Shown here piece after piece: positions 37,306 to 45,767 of a DNA stretch of 61,101 nucleotides. Position 1 is the stretch's first letter. Every line of letters begins with the position of its first letter. Below the pieces are notes generated by a model. It ran no database searches. It was given only the letters and a program-made list of their open reading frames with translations, and was not told the DNA's origin. The translations under genes and the position numbers were made by a program. The stretch comes from an uncultured Methylocystaceae bacterium (lineage in GTDB: Bacteria > Pseudomonadota > Alphaproteobacteria > Rhizobiales > Beijerinckiaceae), in contig CALMZV010000029.1 of assembly GCA_937870755.1 (NCBI GenBank), positions 1 to 61,101 of the forward strand. Reading direction: 5' to 3'.

Positions 37306-39246
37306 CTATTTCCCCGCCGCCGCCAGCGCCGCGCGCGCTTCGACGAGCGCCGCGTCCGCCATCGCCGCGTGGCCCTCGGCGGTCGGATGCGCGGCGCCGC
37401 CGTAGACCATGGTGGATATGCCCCAGATCGCATCGCCCAGAAATGCGCCTTTCAGCGGCGCGCTGTCGGCGAACGACATCGCGGACAGATAGGAATCGTT
37501 GGCCGTGCGCAGCCAGCGCGCGCGCGAGGCGTAGGGGCGCCAGTCGGACGGCGGGCGCGCGCAATGTTTGAACGGCTGGCCGAGCGGATTGGGATCGAAC
37601 CCGGTCTTGAACGTGTCGCCGTTCGTCAGGCAGTCGCGGTCGAAGGCCGGATCGCTCGCATCCTGCGCGCATACGCCGTGGTCGGCGAACGCGGCGCGAT
37701 GACCTTCGGCATAGCGCATGCTCTCGACCGCCGGTTGCGTGCAGCCCGCGCCCGGTTCGCACAGCACGAGTTTGCGCAGGCGCGGCAGAAGATCGTCTTT
37801 GACGAACGCCGAGGTCGCGGCGGCCGCAGCGCCGTCGAACCCGAAGGCGGGATGTCCGTCGAACCCCAGGCGCGTCGACGGGCAGGCGACGGAGGCGCGC
37901 GTGAGGGGGTCGGCGTAAGTGGTGTAGACGACGCGCGACAGGTCGCCGCCCGCCAGCGGCCGTAGCCGCGCGCGCAACGTGCGGAAATCGCGGTCGAGAG
38001 CCGGCAGTTTGCGGCGCGCGACGGACGGATCGAACAGCGAGTCCGACGGCAGCAGGCCGCGCTCGGGCTGTTGCAGCACGACGATGTTGGCGACGAGCGC
38101 GGCGAAGCCGACATCGTTGCCGCCGATGGAGAGGAACGTCACATCCGGCCTCGTCGGCGCCGGCCGCGTTTGAATGTCGAGCGACCGCAACTGGCTCATC
38201 ACGCTCGCCGAGGCGCGCGCGCCGGTTCGCAACACGCGTTCGCGCGATTTCTGCGAACCGACGAGTCCCACGCCGATCTCGGCGCCGGTGCAGCCGAGCG
38301 GAACGTACGTAACGGCGCGCTGCGGATTTTCGAGCGCGAGGGTCAGCGCCGCGCGCGCCTGATGGCCGTAGAGCGAGCGATGACAGGGCGCGTGCAGCCA
38401 GCGCGCGCGCAAGGCGACCCATTCGGGCGCCTCGAAGGAAACGGGCGCCACGTCGCAGGCCTTGTTCAACTGGCTGTCGGCGCGGGTGGGCAGGAAAAAC
38501 CGGCCGCCGTTGAATGCGCGCAGATAGCACATGCCGAGATCGCCGGCGCTTTTCAGCTCCACGGGCCTGTCCGGATTGCCGTCGCCGGAGGTGAAACTGT
38601 CGCCAATTCCGGCGACGAGAATCGAACGCGGCGTGACGGTCCGCGTCCTTGTCGTCGCACCGCCGTCCGGCGCCACGATCTTCAGCGTGAGCGCCGTCGC
38701 GCCGCGCCGCAGCCGCGCGCGCACGTTCGCGCAGCCGGACAGGTTTGCGACCGGCTTGCCGTCGGCGGCGTAGATCGTGCGGTTGGCGGTCCATTCGCAG
38801 CGGTGCGCGGGCGAGGCGAGAACCGGATCGGCGTCGAGCCGCACGGCGTAATCGAGCGGGTTGATGTAGTTCTCGCGCACGCCGTCGCGCACGCAGAAGG
38901 CGCGCGCGACATTGTTCTGCTCGTCGAAACACAGGCGATCGACGGCGCCCGCCGCCCAGCCTTGCGCAGGGCTCGTGGCGCTGCCGTTCAGCCAGCGCTC
39001 CATCGCCAGCACGCTGTGGCCTTCGGCGGCGGTCGCCGCCCACGCCTGTTCGTGCCGGGCGAAATCGCGCGCATCGGCGAACAGGCGGAACCGGTTCTGG
39101 ATTTTCCAGCAAACGCCCTGATCGCAGGGGCCGGGCTCGGCGGCCCCGGCGACGGGCGCCGCCAGCGACAGCAGCGCGACGAGCGCGCCTTGCAGACTGG
39201 AAACCCTGATGAATTTCGCCGCAGACAGGCGCGCCGACCGATCCAT
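37306..39246 (-). CDS. Large secreted SGNH/GDSL hydrolase
   Basis: A 646-aa exported protein. A long signal peptide (LQGALVALLSLAAPVAGAA) leads into about 170 residues I cannot assign, containing several cysteines. A SGNH hydrolase domain follows: block I is AGIGDSFTSGDGN, block III is LSIGGNDVGF, and block V is HPTAEGHAAM near the C-terminus. The length is well above that of simple GDSL esterases, and the many cysteines suggest disulfides in the periplasm or outside the cell. GGGAGGGGG precedes the ATG. Its substrate is not known; it is convergent with the Pls/PosA gene, so a role in modifying the polymer or the envelope is only a guess. Confidence 0.83.
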   Translation of the reverse strand: MDRSARLSAAKFIRVSSLQGALVALLSLAAPVAGAAEPGPCDQGVCWKIQNRFRLFADARDFARHEQAWAATAAEGHSVLAMERWLNGSATSPAQGWAAGAVDRLCFDEQNNVARAFCVRDGVRENYINPLDYAVRLDADPVLASPAHRCEWTANRTIYAADGKPVANLSGCANVRARLRRGATALTLKIVAPDGGATTRTRTVTPRSILVAGIGDSFTSGDGNPDRPVELKSAGDLGMCYLRAFNGGRFFLPTRADSQLNKACDVAPVSFEAPEWVALRARWLHAPCHRSLYGHQARAALTLALENPQRAVTYVPLGCTGAEIGVGLVGSQKSRERVLRTGARASASVMSQLRSLDIQTRPAPTRPDVTFLSIGGNDVGFAALVANIVVLQQPERGLLPSDSLFDPSVARRKLPALDRDFRTLRARLRPLAGGDLSRVVYTTYADPLTRASVACPSTRLGFDGHPAFGFDGAAAAATSAFVKDDLLPRLRKLVLCEPGAGCTQPAVESMRYAEGHRAAFADHGVCAQDASDPAFDRDCLTNGDTFKTGFDPNPLGQPFKHCARPPSDWRPYASRARWLRTANDSYLSAMSFADSAPLKGAFLGDAIWGISTMVYGGAAHPTAEGHAAMADAALVEARAALAAAGK

Positions 39247-39401
39247 GATCGCCCCCTCCCACCAGCTCGCATGTTCAAGACTAGCCACAGGCGGACGCCC
39301 GCTGCAACGCCCCATGCGGCGAAGCGTCGCTTGTCGAAGGTCAATCAATGCTTTTGCGCAGACAACTGGCGACATACGATGAAACAAGGACGAGGTGATC
39401 G

Positions 39402-40427
39402 ATGAACGTGAACGACGACGTACGCGCCGCCGCTCTGGATGGCGAACAGGCGAACGAGGCGCCCCAGCAACCGGAGGGCGAAGCCATGGACGACAAGGCA
39501 GCGACAAACGGCGCGGCGAAGCTGCACGCGATCGGCAAGGCGCAACCGGAAAGGACGCGCGAGCGTGTGAACCCGCACGATCCGGCCGAAATCCGCCGGG
39601 TGTTCGAAAGCGGCGCCTATCCTTACGCCCAGCGCATGCGCACCGCGCCCTACGAAAAGCACATGCTTGCGCTCCAGCGCGAACTGCTGAAAGCGCAACG
39701 GTGGATCGAGGAGAATCAGGAGCGCGTGATCGTTCTTTTCGAGGGTCGCGATGCGGCCGGCAAGGGCGGCACGATCAAACGCTACATGGAGCATCTCAAT
39801 CCGCGCACGGCGCGCGTGGTGGCGTTGCAGAAGCCGACCGAGCGCGAAAAGACGCAATGGTATTTCCAGCGCTACATCTCGCAGTTTCCTTCGGGCGGCG
39901 AACTCTGCCTGTTCGACCGCTCCTGGTACAACCGCGCGGGCGTCGAGCGCGTGATGGGCTTCTGCTCGCCCAACGACTACCTGGAATTCATGCGCCAGTG
40001 CCCGGAAGTGGAGCGCATGATTGCGCGTTCGGGCATTCGCCTGTTCAAATACTGGTTCTCGGTGTCGCGCGAGGAGCAGCGGCGGCGGTTCGCCTCGCGC
40101 GAGCACGATCCGTTGAAGCAATGGAAGCTGTCGCCCATCGACCGCGCCTCGCTCGACAAGTGGGACGACTACACGGAAGCCAAGGAGGCGATGTTCTTCT
40201 ATACCGACACCGCCGACGCGCCGTGGACCATCGTGAAGTCGGACGACAAGAAACGCGCGCGGCTCGCCTGCATGACGCATTTCCTGCATTCGCTGCCCTA
40301 TCCCAACAAGGACAATTCGGTCATCCGCGCGCCGGACCCGCTGATCGTCGGCTCGACAGAACATGTGATCGGCCGCGACACGCACATTCTCGGCAAGACG
40401 GTGCACCCGGAGCTCAAGCGGGGGTGA
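39402..40427 (+). CDS. ppk2: Polyphosphate kinase 2
   Basis: A 341-aa PPK2-family kinase that moves phosphate between polyphosphate and nucleotides. Walker A is FEGRDAAGKGGTIKR (residues 113-127), the lid-like YFQRYISQFPSGGE follows, and Walker B is CLFDRSWYNRAGVE (aspartate at 172). DPLKQWKLSPID and KSDDKKRARL complete the family pattern. The first 60 residues are acidic and glutamine-rich, and look disordered. GAGGTGATCG precedes the ATG. The gene is alone, divergent from the SGNH hydrolase. Confidence 0.95.
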   Translation: MNVNDDVRAAALDGEQANEAPQQPEGEAMDDKAATNGAAKLHAIGKAQPERTRERVNPHDPAEIRRVFESGAYPYAQRMRTAPYEKHMLALQRELLKAQRWIEENQERVIVLFEGRDAAGKGGTIKRYMEHLNPRTARVVALQKPTEREKTQWYFQRYISQFPSGGELCLFDRSWYNRAGVERVMGFCSPNDYLEFMRQCPEVERMIARSGIRLFKYWFSVSREEQRRRFASREHDPLKQWKLSPIDRASLDKWDDYTEAKEAMFFYTDTADAPWTIVKSDDKKRARLACMTHFLHSLPYPNKDNSVIRAPDPLIVGSTEHVIGRDTHILGKTVHPELKRG

Positions 40428-40435
40428 GGGCGACG

Positions 40436-40474
40436 GCCGCGCCCCCGGTTCGCAACAGCGCAGCCGGGCGCGGC
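40436..40474 (+). terminator. Hairpin after ppk2, possible terminator
   Basis: Nine-base arms GCCGCGCCC (40436-40444) and GGGCGCGGC (40466-40474) enclose a 21-base loop beginning 8 bases after the ppk2 stop. There is no U-tract, so termination would be weak or rho-assisted. Confidence 0.35.
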
Positions 40475-40569
40475 GGCCCGGGCGACGCCGCGCGTCGCGC
40501 CTCGCCACGGGCGCCCTGCGCCGGCAGGTCCCGATTTGACCGCGCCGGCAAACCGCGACATGAAGCCTC

Positions 40570-41658
40570 ATGTCCCACAACACGTTCGGCCACCTGTTCC
40601 GCGTCACGACCTTCGGCGAGAGCCACGGGCCGGCCCTCGGCTGCGTGATCGACGGCTGCCCGCCGATGCTGCCGCTGACGGACGCCGACATTCAGGGCTT
40701 TCTCGACAAGCGGCGGCCCGGGCAATCGCGGTTCACCACCCAGCGGCAGGAGCCGGACGCGGTGAAGATCCTTTCCGGCGTGTTCGTCGACGAACGGACC
40801 GGGCGGCAGGTGACGACCGGAACGCCGATCGCGCTGACGATCGAGAATGTCGACCAGCGCTCGAAGGATTATTCGGACATCAAGGACAAGTTCCGCCCCG
40901 GCCATGCGGACATCGCCTACGAGGCCAAATACGGCATCAGAGACTATCGCGGCGGCGGGCGCTCGTCGGCGCGCGAGACGGCGGCGCGGGTGGCCGCCGG
41001 CGCGGTGGCGCGCAAGGTCGTTCCCGGCGTCACGATCCGCGGCGCGCTGGTGCAGGTCGGTCCGCACAGGATCAGGCGCGAGAACTGGGATTGGGCGGAG
41101 GTGGGCCGCAACCCGTTCTTCTGCCCGGACGCGGACGCCGCGAACCTCTGGGAAGCCTATCTCGACGGCGTGCGCAAGGCGGGCTCCTCCATCGGCGCGG
41201 TGATCGAGCTCGTCGCCGAGGGCGCGCCGGCCGGCTGGGGCGCGCCGATCTACGGCAAGATCGATTCCGAGCTCGCCGGCGCGCTGATGTCGATCAACGC
41301 GGTGAAGGGCGTGGAGATCGGCGACGGGTTCGCGGCGGCCGAACTGACCGGCGAAGCGAACGCCGACGAAATGCGGATGGGCGCGGACGGAAAGCCCGTG
41401 TTTCTCTCCAACCATGCCGGCGGCGTGCTGGGCGGCATTTCGACCGGCCAGCCGATCGTCGCGCGGTTCGCGGTCAAGCCCACCTCCTCCATCCTCACGC
41501 CGCGGCGCACCGTCGACCGCGCGGGCGCCGAGACCGACATTCTCACCAAGGGCCGGCACGACCCCTGCGTCGGCATCCGCGCCGTGCCGGTGGGCGAGGC
41601 GATGATGGCCTGCGTGCTGGCCGACGCCTTTCTGCGCCATCGCGGGCAGGTCGGCTGA
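40570..41658 (+). CDS. aroC: Chorismate synthase
   Basis: A 362-aa enzyme that makes chorismate from 5-enolpyruvylshikimate-3-phosphate, the last shared step of aromatic amino-acid synthesis, using reduced FMN as cofactor. The signatures are all present: [17 protein letters not shown] at the start, [20 protein letters not shown], then [19 protein letters not shown], and later [17 protein letters not shown]. Length is normal. The ATG directly precedes the family start [10 protein letters not shown]. In rhizobia it is commonly near fabI and ribB. It requires FMN, which gives it a functional link to the riboflavin gene 3 kb away. Confidence 0.97.
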   Translation: MSHNTFGHLFRVTTFGESHGPALGCVIDGCPPMLPLTDADIQGFLDKRRPGQSRFTTQRQEPDAVKILSGVFVDERTGRQVTTGTPIALTIENVDQRSKDYSDIKDKFRPGHADIAYEAKYGIRDYRGGGRSSARETAARVAAGAVARKVVPGVTIRGALVQVGPHRIRRENWDWAEVGRNPFFCPDADAANLWEAYLDGVRKAGSSIGAVIELVAEGAPAGWGAPIYGKIDSELAGALMSINAVKGVEIGDGFAAAELTGEANADEMRMGADGKPVFLSNHAGGVLGGISTGQPIVARFAVKPTSSILTPRRTVDRAGAETDILTKGRHDPCVGIRAVPVGEAMMACVLADAFLRHRGQVG

Positions 41659-41675
41659 CGCGCGCTGACGCTTTT

Positions 41676-41687
41676 TGACGCGCGTCA
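41676..41687. promoter_or_regulatory. Perfect palindrome TGACGCGCGTCA
   Basis: A 12-base perfect palindrome lies between aroC and the small secreted protein, 70 bases before that gene's start. Just beyond, GACCG-TTT-CGGTC (41697-41709) could form a short hairpin. The palindrome may be an operator or part of the aroC terminator. Confidence 0.3.
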
Positions 41688-41757
41688 TTGAAGCGTGACC
41701 GTTTCGGTCTTAACTTTTGCGAACGGTTCCTGACGGAACGTTGTGGAGGGAAGACTC

Positions 41758-42171
41758 ATGAAGTTGCGTTATCCCCTGTTTGGCGCGGCCGCGGCGCTGT
41801 CGTGCGGTCTGTTGGCGGCGCCCGCGGCTTCCGCCCTCCCGCTCAAGATCGGCGCCGACAGCGTCGCCCGATCGCAGGCGCTCGACGCCCCGGTGCAGGA
41901 AATCCGCTATCGCGGACGCGGCGGGCGCGTCGTCCATCGCGGCTATCGGCGCGGGCCGAGCGGGGCGGCGATCGGCGCGGGCGTTGCGCTCGGCGTTCTC
42001 GGCGCGGCGGCCGCCGCCAGCGCGGCGAGCGGCCCCTACTACGGCGGCTACGGATACGGCGCGCCGGTCTACGGCGGCTATGGCTACGGCGGCTGCTACA
42101 TCGCGCGCCAGCCCGTGCACGACGCATGGGGCAACTATCTCGGAACGCGCCGCGTGCGCGTCTGCGAATAA
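41758..42171 (+). CDS. Small secreted Gly/Tyr-rich protein
   Basis: A 137-aa exported protein: a signal peptide (LFGAAAALSCGLLAAPAASA), then a basic stretch (RYRGRGGRVVHRGYRRG), a hydrophobic glycine/alanine helix (AAIGAGVALGVLGAAAAA), then repeats of the form YGGYGYG ending in two cysteines (CYIARQ and RVCE). GGAGGGAAG precedes the ATG at 41758. Similar alphaproteobacterial proteins exist as unnamed families; the glycine-zipper-like helix suggests membrane association. No function is known to me. A perfect hairpin follows the stop. Confidence 0.75.
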   Translation: MKLRYPLFGAAAALSCGLLAAPAASALPLKIGADSVARSQALDAPVQEIRYRGRGGRVVHRGYRRGPSGAAIGAGVALGVLGAAAAASAASGPYYGGYGYGAPVYGGYGYGGCYIARQPVHDAWGNYLGTRRVRVCE

Positions 42172-42186
42172 CCACGCTCCTTATGT

Positions 42187-42213
42187 GAACGGCGCGGGAA
42201 ACCCGCGCCGTTC
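42187..42213 (+). terminator. Strong hairpin after the Gly/Tyr-rich protein
   Basis: Twelve-base perfect arms GAACGGCGCGGG (42187-42198) and CCCGCGCCGTTC (42202-42213) enclose an AAA loop, 15 bases after the stop. The stem is very stable; the sequence after it is not a U-tract. Read as an intrinsic terminator. Confidence 0.65.
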
Positions 42214-42318
42214 AGCTTCTCACGCTGACGTTGCGGCGACGACTTCCGCGCGTTCGCGACCATCCCCGCTCAAGCAAGCCATGTCACCCATGCCCATGCC
42301 GAAGCATGGGAGTTTTCC

Positions 42319-42744
42319 ATGGGAAAACGATTCTGCGCGCTGCTTGCCTGCGTGTTTGCGTTCGCTGCGCCCGCGCGCGCGGATTTTCTGCGGCCCCTCG
42401 ATCGCGGCGGGCGGATCGGCGATTATGTCGAGCGCATCGTCGCGGCGTCCGGCCGGCGCCATGCAATTCGCGGCGACTGCATGTCGGCGTGCACCATCTG
42501 GCTCGGCCACAAGGGCACATGCGTCACGCCCGACGCGATGCTGTGGTTTCACGGCGCCAACGATCCCTTGCGCGCGATGCGCGACGGCAATCCGTGGCGC
42601 ACGATCAGCGAGAAAGGCAATGCGGCGCTGCTCGCCTGGTATCCGCCGCGCGTGCGCGCCGTGGTGCGGCCGTGGCTGCGTTCGCCGGAATATCGCACCT
42701 TGAGCGGCGCGCAACTGATCGCGCTCGGCGTGCCGGCCTGTTGA
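42319..42744 (+). CDS. Small exported protein resembling COG3904 (ClpP-like) proteins
   Basis: A 141-aa exported protein with a signal peptide (CALLACVFAFAAPARA). The core has RGDCMSACTIWLGHKG and MLWFHGAND, which resemble the serine-bearing GxCxSAC motif and the following histidine of periplasmic ClpP-like COG3904 proteins. It is shorter than those and lacks their N-terminal domain, so the match rests on short motifs. Peptidase activity is possible but unproven. No clear ribosome-binding site was found, and the upstream TTTTCC is poor. It is alone between a terminator hairpin and the transglutaminase gene. Confidence 0.55.
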   Translation: MGKRFCALLACVFAFAAPARADFLRPLDRGGRIGDYVERIVAASGRRHAIRGDCMSACTIWLGHKGTCVTPDAMLWFHGANDPLRAMRDGNPWRTISEKGNAALLAWYPPRVRAVVRPWLRSPEYRTLSGAQLIALGVPAC

Positions 42745-42822
42745 GCGCGACGCCGCGATTTTCGGGAACACGCATGGCCCCGCCCGGTTTCGTTTCGGAA
42801 CCCCGAACCGACAGGCGACCGG

Positions 42823-43650
42823 ATGCTGATCCGCTATGGCTACGCGATGACCTTCGACTGCGCCGTCGACACGCCGATGGCGTGCCTCCTGGACGTGCAT
42901 CCGTCGCGCGCGGGCGACATATGCCGTGAAGAATCGTTCCGCGCCACGCCGCACACGCGCTCGCACCGCTTTCAGGACGCCTTCGGCAATCGCTGCCGTC
43001 GCTTCACGGCGCCGGCCGGCAGGTTGACGATATGCTGCGACGGCGCCATCGAGGACAGCGGCCTGCCCGATCCCGTTCGGCCGCACGCGCGCGAAACGCC
43101 GGTGGCGGACCTGCCGGACGACACGCTGCAGTTTCTCCTCGGCAGCCGCTACATCGAGACCGACCTGCTCTCGCAGACCGCGTGGGACCTGTTCGGCGAT
43201 GTGACGCCGGGCTGGACGCGCGTGCAGGCGATCTGCGACTTCGTGCATGCGCGTCTCACGTTCGGCTATGAGAACGCGCGGGCCACACGCACCGCCGCGC
43301 AGGCGTTCGCCGAGCGCGTGGGCGTGTGTCGCGATTTCGCGCACCTGGCCATCGCCTTCTGCCGCTGCATGAACCTTCCCGCACGCTACTGCAACGGCTA
43401 TCTCGGCGACATCGGCGCGCCGGCGAACCCGGCGCCGATGGATTTCAACGCATGGTTCGAGGTCTTTCTCGACGGCGCCTGGCATACGTTCGACGCGCGC
43501 CACAACGCGCCGCGCATCGGCCGAATTCTGATCGCGCGCGGGCGCGACGCGACGGACGTTCCTCTGGTGAATTCGTTCGGTCCGCACAACCTCGCATCGT
43601 TCGAGGTTTGGACGGAGGAAGTCGTCGAACAGGCGCGCGCGGCGGAATGA
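42823..43650 (+). CDS. Transglutaminase-like protein lacking the usual catalytic His
   Basis: A 275-aa protein with an N-terminal beta domain (about 1-80) and a transglutaminase-like domain. The nucleophile region is GVCRDFAHLAIAFC (Cys169) and the aspartate is in WHTFDARHNAPRIGR (Asp224). The position usually held by the catalytic His in the HAW motif is Asn209 (MDFNAWFEV). I recall relatives in rhizobia that have serine there, so the loss may be shared by a subfamily. Without the His, normal transglutaminase or protease chemistry is unlikely unless another residue substitutes. Its stop lies 3 bases from that of the convergent DUF2233 gene. Confidence 0.8.
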   Translation: MLIRYGYAMTFDCAVDTPMACLLDVHPSRAGDICREESFRATPHTRSHRFQDAFGNRCRRFTAPAGRLTICCDGAIEDSGLPDPVRPHARETPVADLPDDTLQFLLGSRYIETDLLSQTAWDLFGDVTPGWTRVQAICDFVHARLTFGYENARATRTAAQAFAERVGVCRDFAHLAIAFCRCMNLPARYCNGYLGDIGAPANPAPMDFNAWFEVFLDGAWHTFDARHNAPRIGRILIARGRDATDVPLVNSFGPHNLASFEVWTEEVVEQARAAE

Positions 43651-43653
43651 ACG

Positions 43654-44421
43654 CTATTTCCTCAACCCCTCGACCACGCCGATGATCGGCCCCATCGGCT
43701 TCCAGCCGTCGTTGCGCTTGAGCGCGGGCGCGTAGAGCGAGGAGACGGAGCCGTCCAGAAACAGCGCGTCGTTGCACTTCAGCGTGTCGCGAAACAGCGT
43801 GGCGAAGGCGTAGAACGTGACCGCGCTTTCCGAGATCGCGAACCGCAAGAGACCGTCCTCGCACTGGCCGACGCCGTTGCGGGTTTTCTCGGATGTGCCG
43901 TCCTCGTGGATCTTGGGGTGCAGCTTGCCGCCGACCACCAGCATGGGACCGGACTGCGTGGCGTATTCGGGCCGCGGGTTGAGGCCGATATATTTGCCGG
44001 TTTCCGCCACGCCGGCGGCGCCGGGGCGCGTCCAGAACACGCCGTTCGGCTTCATGGCGAAATTGCCGGCGCCCGCGCGCCGGTTGATGGGCCGCAACTC
44101 CCGCCCCTTCTCCACATAAAGGCCGACGGGCGAATAGTCGGGCTGATACATGCCGCCGTTCATGGCGAAGGCGAGAGCGCCGCCCTGGGCGGCGACGTCG
44201 TCGGCCAGCCGGTCGAACCCGCCGTAGACATCGCCTTTCGCATCCCTGAGGAACAGCCGGATGTCGGTCCTGGCCGGGTCGAACGCGCAGACGGTGAAAG
44301 CCGCGCCCAGATGCTCGACCCTGCCGCACGGCGCCGCCTGCGCCCCTGCGCTCCCGCCCACAACGCCCAACGTCGCCAAAACCGCAACACTCAGCTTGCG
44401 CCGGCGTTGCGATAATCTCAT
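43654..44421 (-). CDS. Phosphodiester glycosidase-family (DUF2233/NAGPA-like) exported protein
   Basis: A 255-aa exported protein with a signal peptide (KLSVAVLATLGVVGGSAGAQA). It matches DUF2233, the family of the uncovering enzyme that removes N-acetylglucosamine from phosphodiesters. Family motifs: ALAFAMNGGMYQPDYSPVGL, then YVEKG; NFAMKPNGVFW; ATQSGPMLVVGGKLH; and ALFLDGSVSSLYAP near the end. It would act on envelope glycans or polymers. Its start codon lies only 22 bases from that of the riboflavin gene, divergently, so its promoter must lie inside that gene or overlap its promoter. Confidence 0.85.
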   Translation of the reverse strand: MRLSQRRRKLSVAVLATLGVVGGSAGAQAAPCGRVEHLGAAFTVCAFDPARTDIRLFLRDAKGDVYGGFDRLADDVAAQGGALAFAMNGGMYQPDYSPVGLYVEKGRELRPINRRAGAGNFAMKPNGVFWTRPGAAGVAETGKYIGLNPRPEYATQSGPMLVVGGKLHPKIHEDGTSEKTRNGVGQCEDGLLRFAISESAVTFYAFATLFRDTLKCNDALFLDGSVSSLYAPALKRNDGWKPMGPIIGVVEGLRK

Positions 44422-44424
44422 AAT
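44396..44424 (+). promoter_or_regulatory. Candidate sigma-70-type promoter of the HTH-RibBX gene
   Basis: TTGCGC (44396-44401), 17 bases, then CATAAT (44419-44424) makes a reasonable promoter. Transcription would begin near 44431, giving a leader of only about 13 bases, too short for an FMN riboswitch. The box overlaps the start of the divergent DUF2233 gene. ATAAT occurs twice, 3 bases apart (44412-44416 and 44420-44424), which might be part of an operator. Confidence 0.4.
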
Positions 44425-44443
44425 AGCCGTCCGGAGGCTTGTC

Positions 44444-45760
44444 ATGGCGCAGGAAATCAACATTCTCGACTGGATCAGAAAAGGTCTCGAAAAGCCGGGC
44501 CGCACACAAGCCGGACTCGCCCAGGCTCTCGGCGTCGACCGTGCGCAAGCAACGCGGCTTTTGCAAGGAAAACGTGAGCTTAAGGTGCGCGAATTGCGCG
44601 CCATCTCCGAATATCTCGACAGTCCCCTGCCCCCCGGCGCGCTGGAGACGGCGTCCGGCCCAGGCGACAGCGACCATGGCGCGAGCGCCGTGCGCGAGGC
44701 GATCGACGCCATCGCGCGCGGCGAGATCGTGGTCGTGACCGACGACGACGACCGCGAGAACGAGGGCGATCTGGTGATGGCCGCCGCGTTGACCACGCCG
44801 GAGAAAATGGCCTTCATCATCCGCCATTGCTGCGGCATCGTCTGCGCGCCGCTGACGCTGGAGGACGCGCGCCGCCTGCATCTGTCGCCGATGGTGGCGG
44901 CCAACGACGCGCCGCTCGGCACCGCCTTCACCATCACGGTGGACGTGCGCCACGGGCTCACCACCGGCATTTCCGCCGAGCAGCGCGCCAACACCGTGCG
45001 CGCGCTCGCCAACGGCAATATGGGCGCGGCCGATTTCGTGCGGCCGGGCCACGTGTTTCCGCTCATCGCGCGCGAGGGCGGCGTGCTGATGCGCTCCGGC
45101 CATACCGAAGCGGCCGTCGATCTCTGCCGGCTCGCCGGGCTGCCGCCGGTGGGCGTGATCTGCGAACTCGCCAACGACGACGGCACGGTGATGGCCGGCA
45201 AGCAGATCGACGAGTTCGCGGCCAAATACAAACTCAAGCGCATATCGGTCGCCGAACTGATCGCCTATCGGCAAGCGCGCGAAAAGCTGGTGGAGCGCGT
45301 GGCCGTGCGGCAGGTGCAGACGTTCGCCGGCGAGATGACGCTCTATTGCTACAAGACGCCGTTCGACCCCGTGCAGCATTTCGCCCTCGTGCAGGGGCCG
45401 CTCGGCGACGGGCGCAATGTGCCGGCGCGACTGCATCGCGGCGAGATCATGGGCGATGTGTTCGGGGGCTCCGACACGCTGCGCAAGACGCTCGAACAGT
45501 TCAAGCGCGAGGGGCGCGGCGTGCTGGTCTATCTGCGCGACGGCACGGCCGGCGTGCCGGTGAACGTGGTGACGGACGAAAAGAAGGACGACGATTCGGA
45601 GCAGAAGCGCACGCGCCACTGGCTGGACGTGGGGCTCGGCGCGCAGATTCTGAAAGACCTCGGCGTGAGTTCGATCCGCCTGCGCACCTCGACGCCGATG
45701 ACCTATGTCGGACTGTCCGGCTTCGGCATCGAGATCGCGGGCGTGGAAGGCGTCGCGTGA
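44444..45760 (+). CDS. ribB: HTH-RibB-RibX fusion: DHBP synthase with DNA-binding domain
   Basis: A 438-aa three-part protein. Residues 1-60 form an XRE-like helix-turn-helix (QAGLAQALGVDRAQATRLLQ, then GKRELKV). Residues 81 to about 285 are DHBP synthase (RibB), which makes the four-carbon precursor of riboflavin: VVVTDDDDRENEGDLVMAA, GLTTGISAEQRA, REGGVLMRSGHTEAAVD. Residues about 290-438 look like GTP cyclohydrolase II but lack all three zinc cysteines (RLHRGEIMGDVFGG where RVHSEC...CDCG is expected), as in RibX of RibBX proteins. GGAGG lies 6 bases before the ATG; no internal start with a ribosome-binding site was seen, though a GTG at residue 83 exists. The fusion suggests feedback control by DNA binding. 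A lysE-like gene follows 7 bases on. Confidence 0.88.
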   Translation: MAQEINILDWIRKGLEKPGRTQAGLAQALGVDRAQATRLLQGKRELKVRELRAISEYLDSPLPPGALETASGPGDSDHGASAVREAIDAIARGEIVVVTDDDDRENEGDLVMAAALTTPEKMAFIIRHCCGIVCAPLTLEDARRLHLSPMVAANDAPLGTAFTITVDVRHGLTTGISAEQRANTVRALANGNMGAADFVRPGHVFPLIAREGGVLMRSGHTEAAVDLCRLAGLPPVGVICELANDDGTVMAGKQIDEFAAKYKLKRISVAELIAYRQAREKLVERVAVRQVQTFAGEMTLYCYKTPFDPVQHFALVQGPLGDGRNVPARLHRGEIMGDVFGGSDTLRKTLEQFKREGRGVLVYLRDGTAGVPVNVVTDEKKDDDSEQKRTRHWLDVGLGAQILKDLGVSSIRLRTSTPMTYVGLSGFGIEIAGVEGVA

Positions 45761-45767
45761 TCACGCG

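Noticed and set aside
42187-42213. Insertion-sequence end
   Set aside because: The inverted repeat is a compact hairpin after a stop codon, with no transposase or partner repeat nearby; it is better read as a terminator.
44380-44443. FMN riboswitch ahead of the riboflavin gene
   Set aside because: Only 22 bases separate the divergent start codons, and no RFN-like pairing is visible.
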